A stretch of DNA of 64,000 bases from Bacteroides nordii WAL 11050 = JCM 12987 (GCA_000613465.1 BAJA01000005.1:62001-126000), one strand, 5' to 3'; shown: positions 12,073 through 24,048, numbered from the stretch's first letter. The notes: generated by a model from the letters alone, not told the origin. Numbers and translations: made by a program.

Positions 12073-14235
12073 ATGAAAAAACTTTCTATCTGGCTGTGTG
12101 TCTTATTATTTATGATAAGTGCTGAAAGTAGAGCGCAGTCTATGATTTCGGGGGCTACCTACGAGAAACGGTGTGATGCTATGATTCAGTATATGGCAAA
12201 GGGTACATCACCTTCCGGAGGTGATCCTAAATATACGGGTCCGTATTATTTTGCACGTTTATATCTTAATTACGATAAGTCACGGGCGATAAACAACCTG
12301 GAGGCTATGTATGACAAATATATAGCCGATCCTGATTTGTATTACAACTCTACGGGTTCGGGCGTTGAATTTTATGCTCATGCCACACTACATGGTTATT
12401 TGCTGACAAAGGACAATATGCCGGAGTCTTTAAAAGCCAAAATAAAGACGTTTCTTCAGTTAGGTGATTATAATTCAAGAGGAATTACTCTTAATTTGGA
12501 TATGATACGTTATACGGTCGGCTTTATGGCTACTGAGCAATGGAGTGATTTTACAGATCGGTACGGACGTACAACGAAGCAGATCAGGGATTATAATCGT
12601 CCCCGTATTTTGAATTGGCTGAATAAATTCTTCCACAATAATTGTAGTGAAGCAGATGCATTTATTTATTTCTCTACGAATATAATGTATGTACGTATGT
12701 TGGCTGAGTTCTGTCAGGATGAGGAAATTAATCAAAAGGCTAATGCGGTTTACCAGCAAATGATTGCCAGTTTACTTTCGGCCTGGAATCAGGGATTGTA
12801 TGTGGCCAATCCACCTCGTTGTAAGGGTTGGGACCAATTATATACAGGTGCCCGTGCTTCCAATTCGAATATAACGGCGCTTGCCTGGTTGTACTTCGGT
12901 AATCAGGAGAATAAATACCTTTTTATTCCGGGACTGACCGTAACCAATAATACGGCAAGTATGAATTTCTGGTTGGCTTATAAACGTAATGTGGCTCCCG
13001 ACCCGGCTTTGTTGCAGGTTTACGACTCGAAGGAATATCCTTATGTATATACCAGTTACATTAATGATATAGGAGTGAATGGTTCAAACAAAGATGTGTT
13101 GAACTGGAAACGTTTTAAATATACATATCAAAGCAACAATTACGGTTTGGCTACTCAAACAGAAATCCCTTATGATTTGTCAAAAGCTACTTCCTGCTAT
13201 GCCTATAAAGAGACCAAACGTACTTATCTGGCCTGGCAAAGTGATGTTGTAGAGAGTGTGTTTTCTGTTTGTCAGGACAATCCTGCCCGTCCTACCGACA
13301 ATACAAATGCTAATATTGAAGGATACGGAGAGAACCCTTATCACAGGGTGATGCAATATGAAAAAGCAGCGGTTGGGGTGTATAATGTACCGACTACTTA
13401 TATTCAGGGAAAGCGTTACCGCATCTATGTTCCTTTCACAAAAAGAGGTATTAAAGAACGTATCGAAGCAGATGGCTGGATCTTTTGTCATACCGGAACG
13501 ATGCTTTTCGCCTTTAAAACATTGGAACCTTATACGTGGACGAATACAGATTTTGTAGTCAGCAATCACGATGTTCTTACTTTGGAAGATACCTCTTGCC
13601 GAAAAGGAGCCTGGGTACTGGAAACCTCAGAAATAGAGCCGGAATATAAAGCGGCTACCCGTAGTGAGGAACTGGAGTTATTCAAGAATGCGGTTCTTAC
13701 CAAGACAAAGATAGAAAAACAGGATTATACTACAAGTAAGCCGGCAGTGAAGTATACTTCTTTGAGTGGCGATGTTTTGCAGTTGCAATTCTTTCCGCCT
13801 ACCGAAACTTATCAGGATAATTACAAGGTGAACGGAGTACCGTTGACCCTTTCTGAAGAATACCTCTTCAATAGTCCCTATGTACAGCAGAAGAATGACG
13901 CAGATGAACTTTTCGTCTATAAAAATGGTGTGTTGGAAAAGACTATCAGTTGGAATGATTCGTCTGTTGGGATTGAGAATGCCAGAGAAGAAGCAGGTTA
14001 CCGCCTTTTCCCCAATCCGGTAAGGGATGAGTTCCATCTTTCTTTTCCGCAGGAAGATAAACCGGAACGTGTGTCGATAGTCTGCTTATCCGGACAGGTA
14101 GTGAGGCATTGGAATATTCAGGAAGAATATGAGCAGACAGTTACTCTTTCGGCTGTGGGCTTGTATGAAGGACTTTATTTCCTTCGTGTTGACAATGGCA
14201 AAAAAGTATGTATGCTGAAGTTTTTAAAGATTTGA
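12073..14235 (+). CDS. Unassigned secreted protein with helical N-half and beta-rich C-half, lyase-like layout
   Basis: 720 residues from the ATG at 12073 (an ATG at 12061 is also in frame; the later start gives the cleaner leader MKKLSIWLCVLLF). Residues about 25-310 are rich in helices with Trp, Tyr and Asn (GSGVEFYAHATLHGYLL, PPRCKGWDQLYTGARASN), like the alpha/alpha toroid of polysaccharide lyases. Residues about 340-610 are beta-rich (YTYQSNNYGLATQ, GWIFCHTGTMLFAFKT), like the following sandwich domain of such enzymes. The end (LFPNPVRDEFHLSF, GLYFLRVDNGK) is a type IX secretion tail-like domain. I do not recognise a named family. Position between a beta-helix protein and a GH105 makes a lyase plausible, but this is inference. 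Confidence 0.6.
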   Translation: MKKLSIWLCVLLFMISAESRAQSMISGATYEKRCDAMIQYMAKGTSPSGGDPKYTGPYYFARLYLNYDKSRAINNLEAMYDKYIADPDLYYNSTGSGVEFYAHATLHGYLLTKDNMPESLKAKIKTFLQLGDYNSRGITLNLDMIRYTVGFMATEQWSDFTDRYGRTTKQIRDYNRPRILNWLNKFFHNNCSEADAFIYFSTNIMYVRMLAEFCQDEEINQKANAVYQQMIASLLSAWNQGLYVANPPRCKGWDQLYTGARASNSNITALAWLYFGNQENKYLFIPGLTVTNNTASMNFWLAYKRNVAPDPALLQVYDSKEYPYVYTSYINDIGVNGSNKDVLNWKRFKYTYQSNNYGLATQTEIPYDLSKATSCYAYKETKRTYLAWQSDVVESVFSVCQDNPARPTDNTNANIEGYGENPYHRVMQYEKAAVGVYNVPTTYIQGKRYRIYVPFTKRGIKERIEADGWIFCHTGTMLFAFKTLEPYTWTNTDFVVSNHDVLTLEDTSCRKGAWVLETSEIEPEYKAATRSEELELFKNAVLTKTKIEKQDYTTSKPAVKYTSLSGDVLQLQFFPPTETYQDNYKVNGVPLTLSEEYLFNSPYVQQKNDADELFVYKNGVLEKTISWNDSSVGIENAREEAGYRLFPNPVRDEFHLSFPQEDKPERVSIVCLSGQVVRHWNIQEEYEQTVTLSAVGLYEGLYFLRVDNGKKVCMLKFLKI

Positions 14236-14251
14236 TTATATAGTATTAGTT

Positions 14252-15456
14252 ATGAAGAAGAATATTGTTTTCTTTGCATTGGTAATCCTGGGGCTGGCAT
14301 CATGCTCAAGGCAAGAAGTGAGTTATTTTGATAATTTCCCGGAGGGGCTGATCCCGTTGAGATTGGTACTAAAATAACTTACCGCTTCTTGGCTCAGGGG
14401 CATTCGCAGTATGGTAGTCCTTTACGTATAAACGAACCACGTACTCAGATTACTTATCCGGACGTTTGCACCTGGTTGGGAGGATTGTGGTTTGCTAAGG
14501 AATGTGGCAATGCGGAATTAACACAACGGTTGACCGAACGCTTCGAGCCTTTGTTTACTACAGAAGCATTTCTTCAACCGAAACCGAACCATGTTGACAA
14601 CAATGTATTCGGAGCATTGCCTTTAGAATTCTATTTGCAAACCGGTGATGAACGGTATAAGAAAATGGGGATGATGTATGCCGATTCGCAATGGGAGCTG
14701 CCGGCAGACTGGACGCTCGATCATCAGGATACATGCAAGAGCAGTATGTATGGTGATTTTGTAGATGCAGATGTCTGTCTGCCCCAGCAAAAGGAGTGGG
14801 CAGATAAAGGATACTCCTGGCAGACACGCTTCTGGCTGGATGATATGTTTATGATTACTGCTATACAGGCACAGGCTTACAGGGTAACGAACGAACGGAA
14901 ATACATCGATCGTGCCGCCCGTGAAATGGTGCTTTACCTGGATTCCATACAACAACCTTCAGGTTTGTTCTATCATGCTCCGACAGCTCGTTTCTGTTGG
15001 GGGAGAGGTAACGGATGGATGGCTGTAGGCATGGCAGAGTTACTGCGTATTCTTCCGGAAGATAACCCGGATAGGAAAGCTATCATGCAGGGGTATCTCA
15101 AAATGATGGTACGCCTGAAAGAGATGCAGGACCAAAAAGGTATGTGGAAACAAGTTGTAGATGATGCATCTATGTGGGAAGAAACATCCGGTACGGGTAT
15201 GTTTGCATATGCGATGATCGTAGGTGTAAAAAAAGGATGGCTCGATAAAGACGAGTATGGTCCTGCTGCTCGTAAGGCGTGGATTGGACTTACTTCTTAT
15301 GTGAACCAGATGGGAGATGTAGAAGGTGTATGTGAGGGCACGATGTTAGGAAATACAAGTGAGCATTATCGTAACCGCAAGCCATTGACAGGCGATCTGC
15401 ACGGACAAGCTCCGGCATTATGGTGTGCTTATGCTTTGATAGCTGAAAAAATTTAA
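14252..15456 (+). CDS. GH105-type unsaturated uronyl hydrolase, one frameshift
   Basis: The family removes the 4,5-unsaturated uronic acid left by polysaccharide lyases. The lipoprotein leader (LGLASCSR) starts at 14252. The body has the alpha6/alpha6-barrel hallmarks TRFWLDDMFMITA (catalytic Asp region at about residue 197), WGRGNGWMAVGMAEL and the Trp-rich C-terminal half. As written the first frame stops at about 14375 after NFPEG. One missing G in the run at 14343-14346 restores EGADPVEIGTKITYRFLAQ and gives about 401 residues, close to the family norm. Its presence next to lyase-like proteins supports a lyase-then-hydrolase pathway for a pectin-like or other uronate glycan. Confidence 0.85.
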
Positions 15457-15461
15457 AATTG

Positions 15462-18400
15462 ATGAGATATACTGTTATAAGTTTTATTGTGTTGTTGTGC
15501 TGGGTATTTGATACCTATGCACAACAATATCGTATTTCTACGGACCATCCAGCTGTAACTTTTGAAAAAGAGAATCCGCTTTCCTTGTCTATATACAGTT
15601 GGCCGGAGACTCTGATCAGCTATCCGGTTACTTTTTCTCTGGATAGTAATGTTGAGAACCGTTTGGAGTTGATAGATACCCGGACCGGAAATCCGGTTAC
15701 TTTTCAACTTTCGGATAAGAAGTACGATAACAATCGCATTTGCTCTGCACGTATCCATTTTTTCGCCTCCATGTCTGCCGGGGGAGGTTTTAAGTATACT
15801 TTGCGGTTGGGCAGCCGGAAGATGAAGTCTGATCATCCGGTATACATCGAACGAAAAACGGACTGTTGGATACTTGGAAATACGGATTTTAGTGTTGCCA
15901 TTCCTGTAACTGCTACCGTGAATGACAATATCGCTCCGGCTCCAATTCTTTCTGTTTCAAAGGGAGAAGGAGCTTCCGGTCATAACAGGTTGTACTCCGG
16001 TCATAAGAAAATAGTGTCCGTAGAGACTTCCGTAAAAGAGAATGGAGAGCTGTTTGCCGAGTGTCTGGTACTTTATCGTTTGGAGGGAGGAGCCGAGTAT
16101 CGGACTTCTGTTAAGGTGGTACAAGGCTATCCGTTCGTAATCTTCGATGAAGAGATGAGCGGAATAGAAAAACAAGACGGAGTTTTTGTAGATATGGAGT
16201 GGACCGGCTTCCATCCGACTCATAAATATGCTAACTGGGACCGTCAGAAAGATGTGACCGTTGCTGACGGAGTACCTGTTGAACAACCTCTTTATACCAG
16301 TTATTGCCAGGAAGATCCGCATTGGACAGGTGAAGGATGGATAGAACAGGTTGACAAAGAAATGGTATATCGTCTGTTGCCTTTCGGAGGAAACTCTACG
16401 CGGGAGCAAGTTCCTGTGATGACTTTTTGGGAGAGTGGAAAGGATGCCCGTGAGTTGGGTGTATTTGTTTATGACCACAATCGTTGGAATGACCGGCAAT
16501 ACGGTATTTGGCAGCCTACTCCCGATCTGTCTGTCTATTTCAGATATGCGGATAAGAAACTCTATTTTAAGTATCCGGTACAAAATGGTACGCGCTCTAC
16601 AGCAATAGCATTTACCCGGATCGGTGATACACACCCCAAAGTGGAGGCTTTCAATAAGAGTATTGATGATATTGCGGCTAATGGCGGAAAAGACCATTCG
16701 GCCGAAATGGTATTCCGGTATACGATGATGCTTCACCGGCAATATGCGTTACTGAATCTGGATAAGGTGAAGAACTGGGTACTGGAATATCCACGAGAAG
16801 CGAAACGCCCCGAAAATCCTTTTGCCAAAAGACTCAAAGAAACTTCTGCCGATCGGTTTTATAAGCAGATGGTCACTTCTCCGATGGCGTATTATATGAC
16901 CGGGATGAACAGTTTTCCGGGCATTCATTCCATTTCTCACCGCCCGGTTTATTCACAGTGGGTACAGGATTATCTGACTTACTACAAAGATTTGTCCGAC
17001 GAACAACGTAGGACTGTTGAGGCTCTTTTCTTATTGGCCGGTTATGTGAATATGCTTGAACCGATGAATGCCATTCGTACTTCATTGGCAGGCACTGCAA
17101 CATGGCTGCCGATGGATGGGCAGTGACCGGACAAACGGCTTTTCTTTTCCCGGAACATCCGATGGCAAAGGAGTGGGCCGATTTCTTTGAGAAGTCGATT
17201 GAAGTTTATGGTTTGTTTTATACCCGTCCGGAAGTCAGCTCCTATGAGTCTAAGGGAGGACGTTGGGTAGAAAGTTTAGGAGTGTACAATTGGGCTTATC
17301 TGCGTCCTACCGTACATTCGAATATAGCCTTGGAACTGTTTGATGGTAAAAATCGGTTTGCAGATTCTCATATGGCGCAAAGAGCCCGCTGGATGGTTGA
17401 TATGGTAACGCCGGGACGAGCTTATCCACCTCATGGTGCACACGGTGGCGGTAGTTGGTGCCGTGCTATGCGCCTGTTTATGAATTAGGAAACTGGTTGC
17501 AGTATTATGATCCGCTGGTAGCCGAAAATTTACGATGGTTGGGAGCGATAGGAGAAGATGTGGAAGAAAAGGCGAATGATACGAAATGGGTAGAGGTGCA
17601 TAAGAATACGCATCAGACGAAAGATACAGGTACGAGTCCGCATCTGAAAAGTTGCAAATATACCGGGCATGGGATTGTACTTCGTGCCGGAGTTGATTCG
17701 GACGAAGAACTTTCCATCCATTTGAATCAGGTAGACAAGGGGCCCAATTACCGCTGGGGACATCAGGGGCAAGGCAATGCAGGCGGTATCTATTTCTATG
17801 CACAAGACAAAGTTTATACCGGTCATGAAAATGAGGCGGTAGGAGATCATACGCAGAATAATACGGATGGAGTAACCAATTTCGGAGTCATGAAAAACGG
17901 TACTTTCTGTAATATCGGAATGAATGAGCTGGTTGCCCCTTTATACGATCTGGAGATAGCTCAGATGGCTGAAGTACGTTCGGCAGAGGGAAAAGATTCT
18001 TTTGCATGGCCTGAATATGTATCCCGCAGTATTCTTCTGGTAGGGACCGATTATTTTCTGATTTACGATCAGACCGGAACTAATTGGAGAGCTTTCAACC
18101 GCTTCTCATGGTTCACCCGGAAAGAAGATGAATTTCCGAAGATTGTATTTATGGATAAAGTACGTCCGGAGTATTGGACAACGGCAGGAACAGCGAAGTC
18201 AAAAGGCTTTTACCGGGATGGTGTTGGTTCTTTGCTGACGCTGGTTACTCACAAGAAAGAATCGGTACGTGTTTTGGATGGTAAACTCACTGTTCCGGCA
18301 TTATTAGCAGGAAATGATGTTTATGAATTCGTTCCGGATAAAAGCAGGAGTCCGAAGGGGATAGTGCAGATTGCTACAGATAAGAGCCGGGATATTATTT

Positions 18401-19464
18401 TCAGGGACAGCGATCCCATTACCTGGCATTCGGATTCTGTGACTTTCAAAGGAGAAGCAGGGATGGTTCGCCGGATGAAGAACGGAGATCTGCAACTGGC
18501 CCTGTTCAAAGGTTCTGAGATTGCTGCTGACGGTTTGGGTATTTATCTTACAGATGAGACAGAAACAGCCATCGCATTGACACGCCTTGTAAGTGGAGAT
18601 TGCAAGGGGAGATTGAAGTCGGACGGTCAGGCGACGTTGACTTTGACAGGTGTGAAAGGGGGAAAACTCTATATTGACGGAGTGATGTACAAAGGGGATG
18701 TAGCCGGAGTGAAACTACCCGCCGGAGAACATTCCATTGAATATACAGCCAAAGAACCTGTTCCTATGCCCACAACGATTGAGGATGTTGTTTATGCAAA
18801 AGCCGGCAACATGGTTTATTTATCAAAGCCTCAATCGGTGTCAAAGGTCCGTATGGAACTCTCAAAAGATGGAGGCAAAAGTTGGGAAGTATCAGGCACA
18901 ACCACAAAAACTATATATATGTTGCCCAAACTGGCAGATGGTAAGTATCATGTACGTGCTGTCTCTGTCAACGGAAAGAAAGAGGCTGCTTCTGCCTGTG
19001 AATATCCGGTTTATATAAGTAAGTCTCCTTCTCATTATCCGGAAGGCTTAAAACTTCAACTTGATTCCGGTCGGATTGATCTCTCCTGGGGTCAAGTATT
19101 AGGTACTGAAGTTTACAGGGTTTACAGAAGAAAGTTGGGTGAGAAAGATTTCCTGAAGGTTTATGAGGGAAAAGCTACTTCTTTTGCGGATGAAGAGCTT
19201 CAGGGAGTTGTTCCTGCCTTTAGCCTGCCTGGTAGCCTGGATAATGCTGATGCCGATAGAAGTGGAATTATTGTATACGAGTATACTGTGACCGCTTTAA
19301 ATGGAAATGGAGAAAGTGCAATGGCTCCGGTGGTGAACAGTGATCCTGCTTCATGGGCAAACTGGTATCCATCTACTGAACTGAAGTTCAAACGTCGTTC
19401 TGCATTCTGGATGGAACCGTATGTTCCGGCTAACGCAGTTCCCGGGAAGTATTATCCAGATTGA
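15462..19464 (+). CDS. Very large secreted lyase-like protein with FN3-like C-terminus, two frameshifts
   Basis: Reconstructed length is about 1334 residues from the ATG at 15462 (the TTG just before it is ignored). The signal peptide ends near CWVFDTYAQQ. A beta-rich N-terminal region (to about 400) is followed by a helical region around 430-670. After it come stretches such as GHGIVLRAG, YRWGHQGQGNAGGIYFY and DHTQNNTDGVTNFG, which resemble the beta-sheet domain of heparinase II/III-like lyases. A fibronectin-III-like module (EVYRVYRRKLGEKDFLKVY) lies near the C-terminus. Frames break at about 17092 (restored reading GHCNMAADGWAV) and about 17460 (restored PCYAPVYELGNW), each by one missing base. 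The gene starts 5 bases after the GH105 stop, so it is surely in the same operon. Lyase activity is inference from fold-like features. Confidence 0.65.
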
Positions 19465-19506
19465 GAATAGTAGTGCACTTGGTTGCGTTGGTTGATGAGT
19501 ATTGAA

Positions 19507-19587
19507 AGGATAAACGCAGATTTTCGCAAAGAGATATAAATTAAAGACTTAACTTTCTCTTAATCTGCGAAAATCTACGTTTATCCT
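19507..19587. repeat. 22-base inverted repeat between convergent genes
   Basis: Arms 19507-19528 and 19566-19587 are reverse complements with one mismatch (AGGATAAACGCAGATTTTCG side). They lie between the lyase-like gene and the phosphate transporter, which converge, so the element could end both transcripts. Its core AAACGCAGAT recurs in the repeat block at 27.1 kb. Confidence 0.7.
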
Positions 19588-19631
19588 GCGTTTCAACAAT
19601 CGTTCCCCTTTTGGTTTTTAATAATGCTCTA

Positions 19632-21880
19632 TCAGGCATCCGTTTCCATTTGGAATTTACGGCTTACCTTCATCAGATTGATTGTATAAGTTACCACATT
19701 TTGTGCTTCTTGTACCATTGTCAGGTATATCATACTTACTCTGACACTGCCTGTTTGGCTTTGGATGCGTTGTAACTCCTGACGTTTCAAGTGTGAAAGT
19801 TGGGCATTAAGGTCATTGGCACGACGTACTTCTTCCTCAAAATCATTATAATCGTTGGATTCAAGTTTCTTGCGGCACTGCTGTATCAGATAAGTGATAT
19901 CTTCGGCTACGTCTCCGAATTCTCCCTTCTGAATGGCATCCAGCGGATTGAAGTTATTGTCTGTATGTTCCAGACAGGGTTCGCACAGGCGGGCGATACT
20001 GTATACCAGTTCGCTGGCAAAATCATTTCCCTGATAATAGTAAAGACCTTTTTCGAGTACGGTGTTATTATCCAGTTTGCACATTGCTACGGTTCCCGTT
20101 CGCTTCATTTGCTTGATAAGCTGCTTCTCAAACTTGGTGGAACCCATTGAGCGGCGTAATCCCCGCAGGTTCTCGTGAAGGAAGGAGGTGACTGTCAATT
20201 CAAAGTTGGTTTCGGCATATTCAAGTACTTTGCCTAACTCTTCGCGGGTGTGCTGGCGCATCAATTGCAAGGCTTCGTCACTGTTGCTGGTTTGCATCAG
20301 TTGTTTCAGTGTTTCGTTGCCTTTTTCCTTCTCTTTTTTCTTTTTATAGATTACCTGGCTGCGAATAAGCGAGAGTACTGCCAGAGCGATAAGAGCGATG
20401 ATAGCAATTGTACCTCCGAAGTAGATAATCATGGCTACGAAGAAGCAGATGGTGAAAGCCGCTCCGGCGGTAAGAAACCAACCGCCAATAACGCTTAGAA
20501 CACCGGTGATGCGGTAAACGGCAGAGTCGCGTCCCCAGGCACGGTCGGCCAGTGAGGTACCCATGGCTACCATAAAAGTGACATAGGTGGTAGACAACGG
20601 AAGTTTCAAAGAAGTACCTAATGCGATAAGTAATCCTGCCAATACCAGATTGACTGATGCACGGACAAGGTCGAAGGCAGCTCCGTCGGCAATGATAGCT
20701 TCGTCTTTACGGAAACGGGTGTTGATCCACTTTTTTGTACTTTCCGGCACTATTTCTGAGACGCTATTTGCCAGTGTCATACTGATACGTACCAGCGTAC
20801 GGGCAATTGGGTACTACCGAAAGTTTCTTCTCCTTCGTCCTGGCGGGAGAGGTCTACGGAAGTCTTGATAACATTATGGGCTTTCTTCGATGTACAAAGC
20901 GCATATACCATGATCGCTCCTGCACCTATCAGGAAGTACCAGGGAGTTTTGGCGGGACCTAGCAGTGAGGACATGAGAAAATCATTCGGACCTGCTGCCA
21001 TGCCATTGGTTGTATAGTCAATAAAAGAGGAATAACCGGCCAGGGGGACACCGATAAAATTGACAAGGTCATTGCCTGCAAATGCCAGTGCTAATGCGAA
21101 TGTACCTAACAATACCACTACCTTAAATACATTCACTTTCAGCCAGTGGAGTATTTGCATCAATATAGTGAAGAAGACAAAGAAACATCCGATCAGCATT
21201 GCTGTGTTATCCTGTACCCACTGTTTGGCTTCTGATGTCATAAATGAGCTGTCTTTCAATCCTTTGATAAGCATGAAGTAGATGATGGCTGTAGTTGCGA
21301 TGCCACCGAACAGCGCAATGCTGTACTTCATCTTCTTTTTATAGTTGAAAGTAAAGACGATACGTGCCAACCATTGTACCAGCATACCGAAAAAGAAAGC
21401 GATGGCCACTGAAACGAAGATAGCCATAATGACGGACAATGCTTTATCCGTATTGATCAGGTCGCCCAGCCCTAACATATCATTGTTGTGGACTTTGATA
21501 AGTGCCAGTGCGAAGGTACCTCCCAATAGCTCGAACACCATTGAAACGGTGGTAGAGGTAGGCATCCCCATTGAGTTAAACACATCGAGCAGTACGACAT
21601 CCGTCAGCATCACGGCAAGCAGTATGCACATGATTTCGGCGAAGTAAAAATGCTCGGGTTGATAAATGCCGTGTCGTGCGATGTCCATCATACCATTAGA
21701 CAACGAAGCACCGATAAATATACCGATGCCTGCTATGAATAATACTGTTTTAAAGGAAGCTGCTTTCGCTCCGACGGCGGAATTTAAAAAGTTAACGGCA
21801 TCGTTGCTCACTCCGACCATGAGGTCGAATATTGCAAGCACAAATAAGAAGATGACGATGCAAAGATAGATTGTCTCCAT
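19632..21880 (-). CDS. PiT-family inorganic phosphate transporter with PhoU-like C-terminus, one frameshift
   Basis: Inner-membrane phosphate permease of about 749 residues when restored. The N-terminal part has the PiT signatures (GVSNDAVNFLNSAVGAK near residue 25, and the second copy AFAGNDLVNFIGVPLAGY near 260) and many membrane helices. The second frame continues with further helices (LPLSTTYVTFMVAMGTSLADRAW is the C-terminal PiT hallmark region). From about 520 onward the protein is a soluble charged helical domain of PhoU type. The frame breaks at about 20814: restoring one G after CAATTG gives QLARTLVRISMTLANS. It lies downstream of ppk1 on the same strand, 63 bases apart, which fits import of phosphate coupled to polyphosphate storage. 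Confidence 0.9.
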
Positions 21881-21943
21881 AAATGTATTCTGTTTCTGAC
21901 TGCAAAGGACGGATTTTCGTGTTGCAGAGAAGTGTCATACATA

Positions 21944-24022
21944 TTACAAAGATGTTTCATTTTTCCTTTTCAGGTAATTATAGAAAGTATATTGCGCCCG
22001 GATACCCTCTCCTTTGGACTTACTTTTGAACACATTGCACAACCTCTCGTCTACGAAACAAGCTTTGCGATTGTCAGAAAGTTGTATGTTCAGCATGTCG
22101 ATCATTTCCTGCCGCAGTTCGGGGGAGAGTACAGGGGTTACCGCTTCGATCCGGCGGTAGAGATTGCGGCGCATCCAGTCCGGTGAACCGAAATAGATTT
22201 TCGGATGTCCGGCATTGCCGAAATACCATACGCGGGCATGTTCAAGGAATGTATCCACAATACGGGTGATACGAATGTTACGGCTGTATGACTGTCCCGG
22301 TATCAGGCAACAGATGCCTCTGACGATCAGGTCAATTTGTACCCCTCGTTGTGAGGCTTCATACAAGCGGTCGATCATGGCAGGGTCCTGCAATCCGTTC
22401 ATCTTTAGTATGATTCTTCCGCCCCGTCCTTTTTCGGCCAGTTCTATTTCGTGATCGATAAGGCGGTTCAGCTCTGGTATCAGGTTGAAACGTGCTACGA
22501 GCAGTGTACTGAATTTGGGATTCTCCTTCCCCTGCAAGGTGCAAAAGAGCGTATAAAGGTCTTTGGTTATTTTAGGATTACAGGTGAATAGTCCGCAATC
22601 GGCATAAAGCATGGCTGTCTTTTCATTGAAATTACCGGTACCTATGTAAGCAAAGTCGCAGGTTTTGGGATCGTCGCCTTTACTCTTCCGGCGGATAAGG
22701 GCTACTTTGGCATGCACTTTGAGTCCCGGAAGGCTGTAGATGATTTTTATTCCGGCGGATTTCATCATCTCTGCTGTAGCCAGGTTATTCTCTTCGTCAA
22801 AACGGGCTTTGAGTTCTACGAATACGGTTACTTTCTTTCCGTTTTGCGCTGCTGCTATCAGCGTATTGATGACTGCGGAGTTTTCGGCTACACGATATTG
22901 CGTTACCATGATTTCTTTCGTTTGCGGATCGTGTACGGCTTCATACAGGAAGTGTATAAAGTGTTCAAACGAGTGGTAAGGATAATAAAGCAACAGGTCT
23001 TTCTGCTTCACATAGTTGAATATGGATTCTTTTTCATCCAGGCAATTCAGCTTCATAGGTCTGGGTTTTTCCAGTGACTTCAATGCCCTGTTCGGGTTGG
23101 GCAGATGACGCAGGTCTTCAAGATTGAGATGTTTGTCGCCCGGAACCAGTTCCTCCCTGTTTATTTGGAAGGCATCTACGAGGAAGTCCAGAAAGTCCGA
23201 TGGCATACCGCGGTCGTATACAAAACGGCATACAGCTCCTATTTTGCGTTTCTTCACTTTTTTCTTCACCTGTTCCACAAGGTCGGCGGTGCTGGTAGTA
23301 TCGTCTATCAGTATATCGGCATCCCGCGAGATTTTGATGCAATAACTGGAGTCCACATCGTATCCCGGGAAGATGAGACCGATATTGGCCTTTATGATAT
23401 CCTCGATAAACATCAGGTAATAGTTGTCTCCCTGTTTGGGAAGTTCGATGAAACGGGGCACTTTGCTATATGGCATCTTCATTACGAAATATTGCACATG
23501 ATCCGGGTCGGTCTGCTCCGTGCCGTGCATGAAGAGACGCACTGCGAGATAAAGCCGGTTGTCCCGCAAGAATGACACGACGCGATCTTTGCATACCGGC
23601 ACCGGTTGGAGGAAGGGGAATATCTCTTCACGGAAGAAGTTCCGGATGAACTCCTGATGGAACGGTTCAACATTCCGGCTCTGATAAAAAATGATGTGGT
23701 TCTTGCGTAAGGCAGGCAATATCTTATGTTCGTAGATACGGATACGGTCTTCCAGTTGGCGGTTTACTTCCTGGTTGATATTCTCCAGCAATTCGGCAGC
23801 CGATTGTACGGACTCTTCATCGCTTTGGGTGACACCGGATGCCACTGCTTTATGATCGGCTACACGTATTTTGTAAAACTCCTCCAGGTTGGAAGAGTAG
23901 ATGGATATGAAGTTGATGCGCTCATACAGTGGAAGTCGGTCGTCATTAGCTTCCAGCAGTACGCGATAATTGAATGACAGCCAGCTTATGTCTCTTTTAA
24001 AATACTGATAATTGCTTTCCAT
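21944..24022 (-). CDS. ppk1: Polyphosphate kinase 1
   Basis: Polymerises the gamma-phosphate of ATP into polyphosphate, reversibly. The 692-residue protein starts at the ATG at 24022 (MESNYQYFKRDISWLSFNYRV); the longer frame from 24061 would add 13 residues that overlap the promoter. Domain order is as in the family: N-terminal helical domain, head domain, then two phospholipase-D-like catalytic halves. The phospho-acceptor His lies in GLKVHAKVALIRR (about residue 440), and the second half carries GSPDWMRRNLYRRIEAV. It is intact. A -7 box TATATTTG lies 17 bases upstream of the ATG. Confidence 0.96.
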   Translation of the reverse strand: MESNYQYFKRDISWLSFNYRVLLEANDDRLPLYERINFISIYSSNLEEFYKIRVADHKAVASGVTQSDEESVQSAAELLENINQEVNRQLEDRIRIYEHKILPALRKNHIIFYQSRNVEPFHQEFIRNFFREEIFPFLQPVPVCKDRVVSFLRDNRLYLAVRLFMHGTEQTDPDHVQYFVMKMPYSKVPRFIELPKQGDNYYLMFIEDIIKANIGLIFPGYDVDSSYCIKISRDADILIDDTTSTADLVEQVKKKVKKRKIGAVCRFVYDRGMPSDFLDFLVDAFQINREELVPGDKHLNLEDLRHLPNPNRALKSLEKPRPMKLNCLDEKESIFNYVKQKDLLLYYPYHSFEHFIHFLYEAVHDPQTKEIMVTQYRVAENSAVINTLIAAAQNGKKVTVFVELKARFDEENNLATAEMMKSAGIKIIYSLPGLKVHAKVALIRRKSKGDDPKTCDFAYIGTGNFNEKTAMLYADCGLFTCNPKITKDLYTLFCTLQGKENPKFSTLLVARFNLIPELNRLIDHEIELAEKGRGGRIILKMNGLQDPAMIDRLYEASQRGVQIDLIVRGICCLIPGQSYSRNIRITRIVDTFLEHARVWYFGNAGHPKIYFGSPDWMRRNLYRRIEAVTPVLSPELRQEMIDMLNIQLSDNRKACFVDERLCNVFKSKSKGEGIRAQYTFYNYLKRKNETSL

Positions 24023-24038
24023 TGCGTTAAGATTTTCC

Positions 24039-24046
24039 CAAATATA
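24039..24046 (-). promoter_or_regulatory. -7 box of ppk1
   Basis: On the minus strand the sequence reads TATATTTG, a full match to TAnnTTTG, 17 bases before the ppk1 ATG. It is two bases from the opposite-facing box of the phosphodiesterase gene. Confidence 0.55.
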
Positions 24047-24048
24047 AG

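Noticed and set aside
15957..16742. Long minus-strand frame (261 residues) opposite the lyase-like gene
   Set aside because: It lies wholly within a coherent plus-strand gene, has no recognisable motifs or start context, and its composition is that of an antisense shadow.
19632..21880. Two separate transporter genes (a permease and a PhoU-bearing protein)
   Set aside because: The frames meet at a single missing G, and the second half lacks its own leader and completes the PiT helices of the first.
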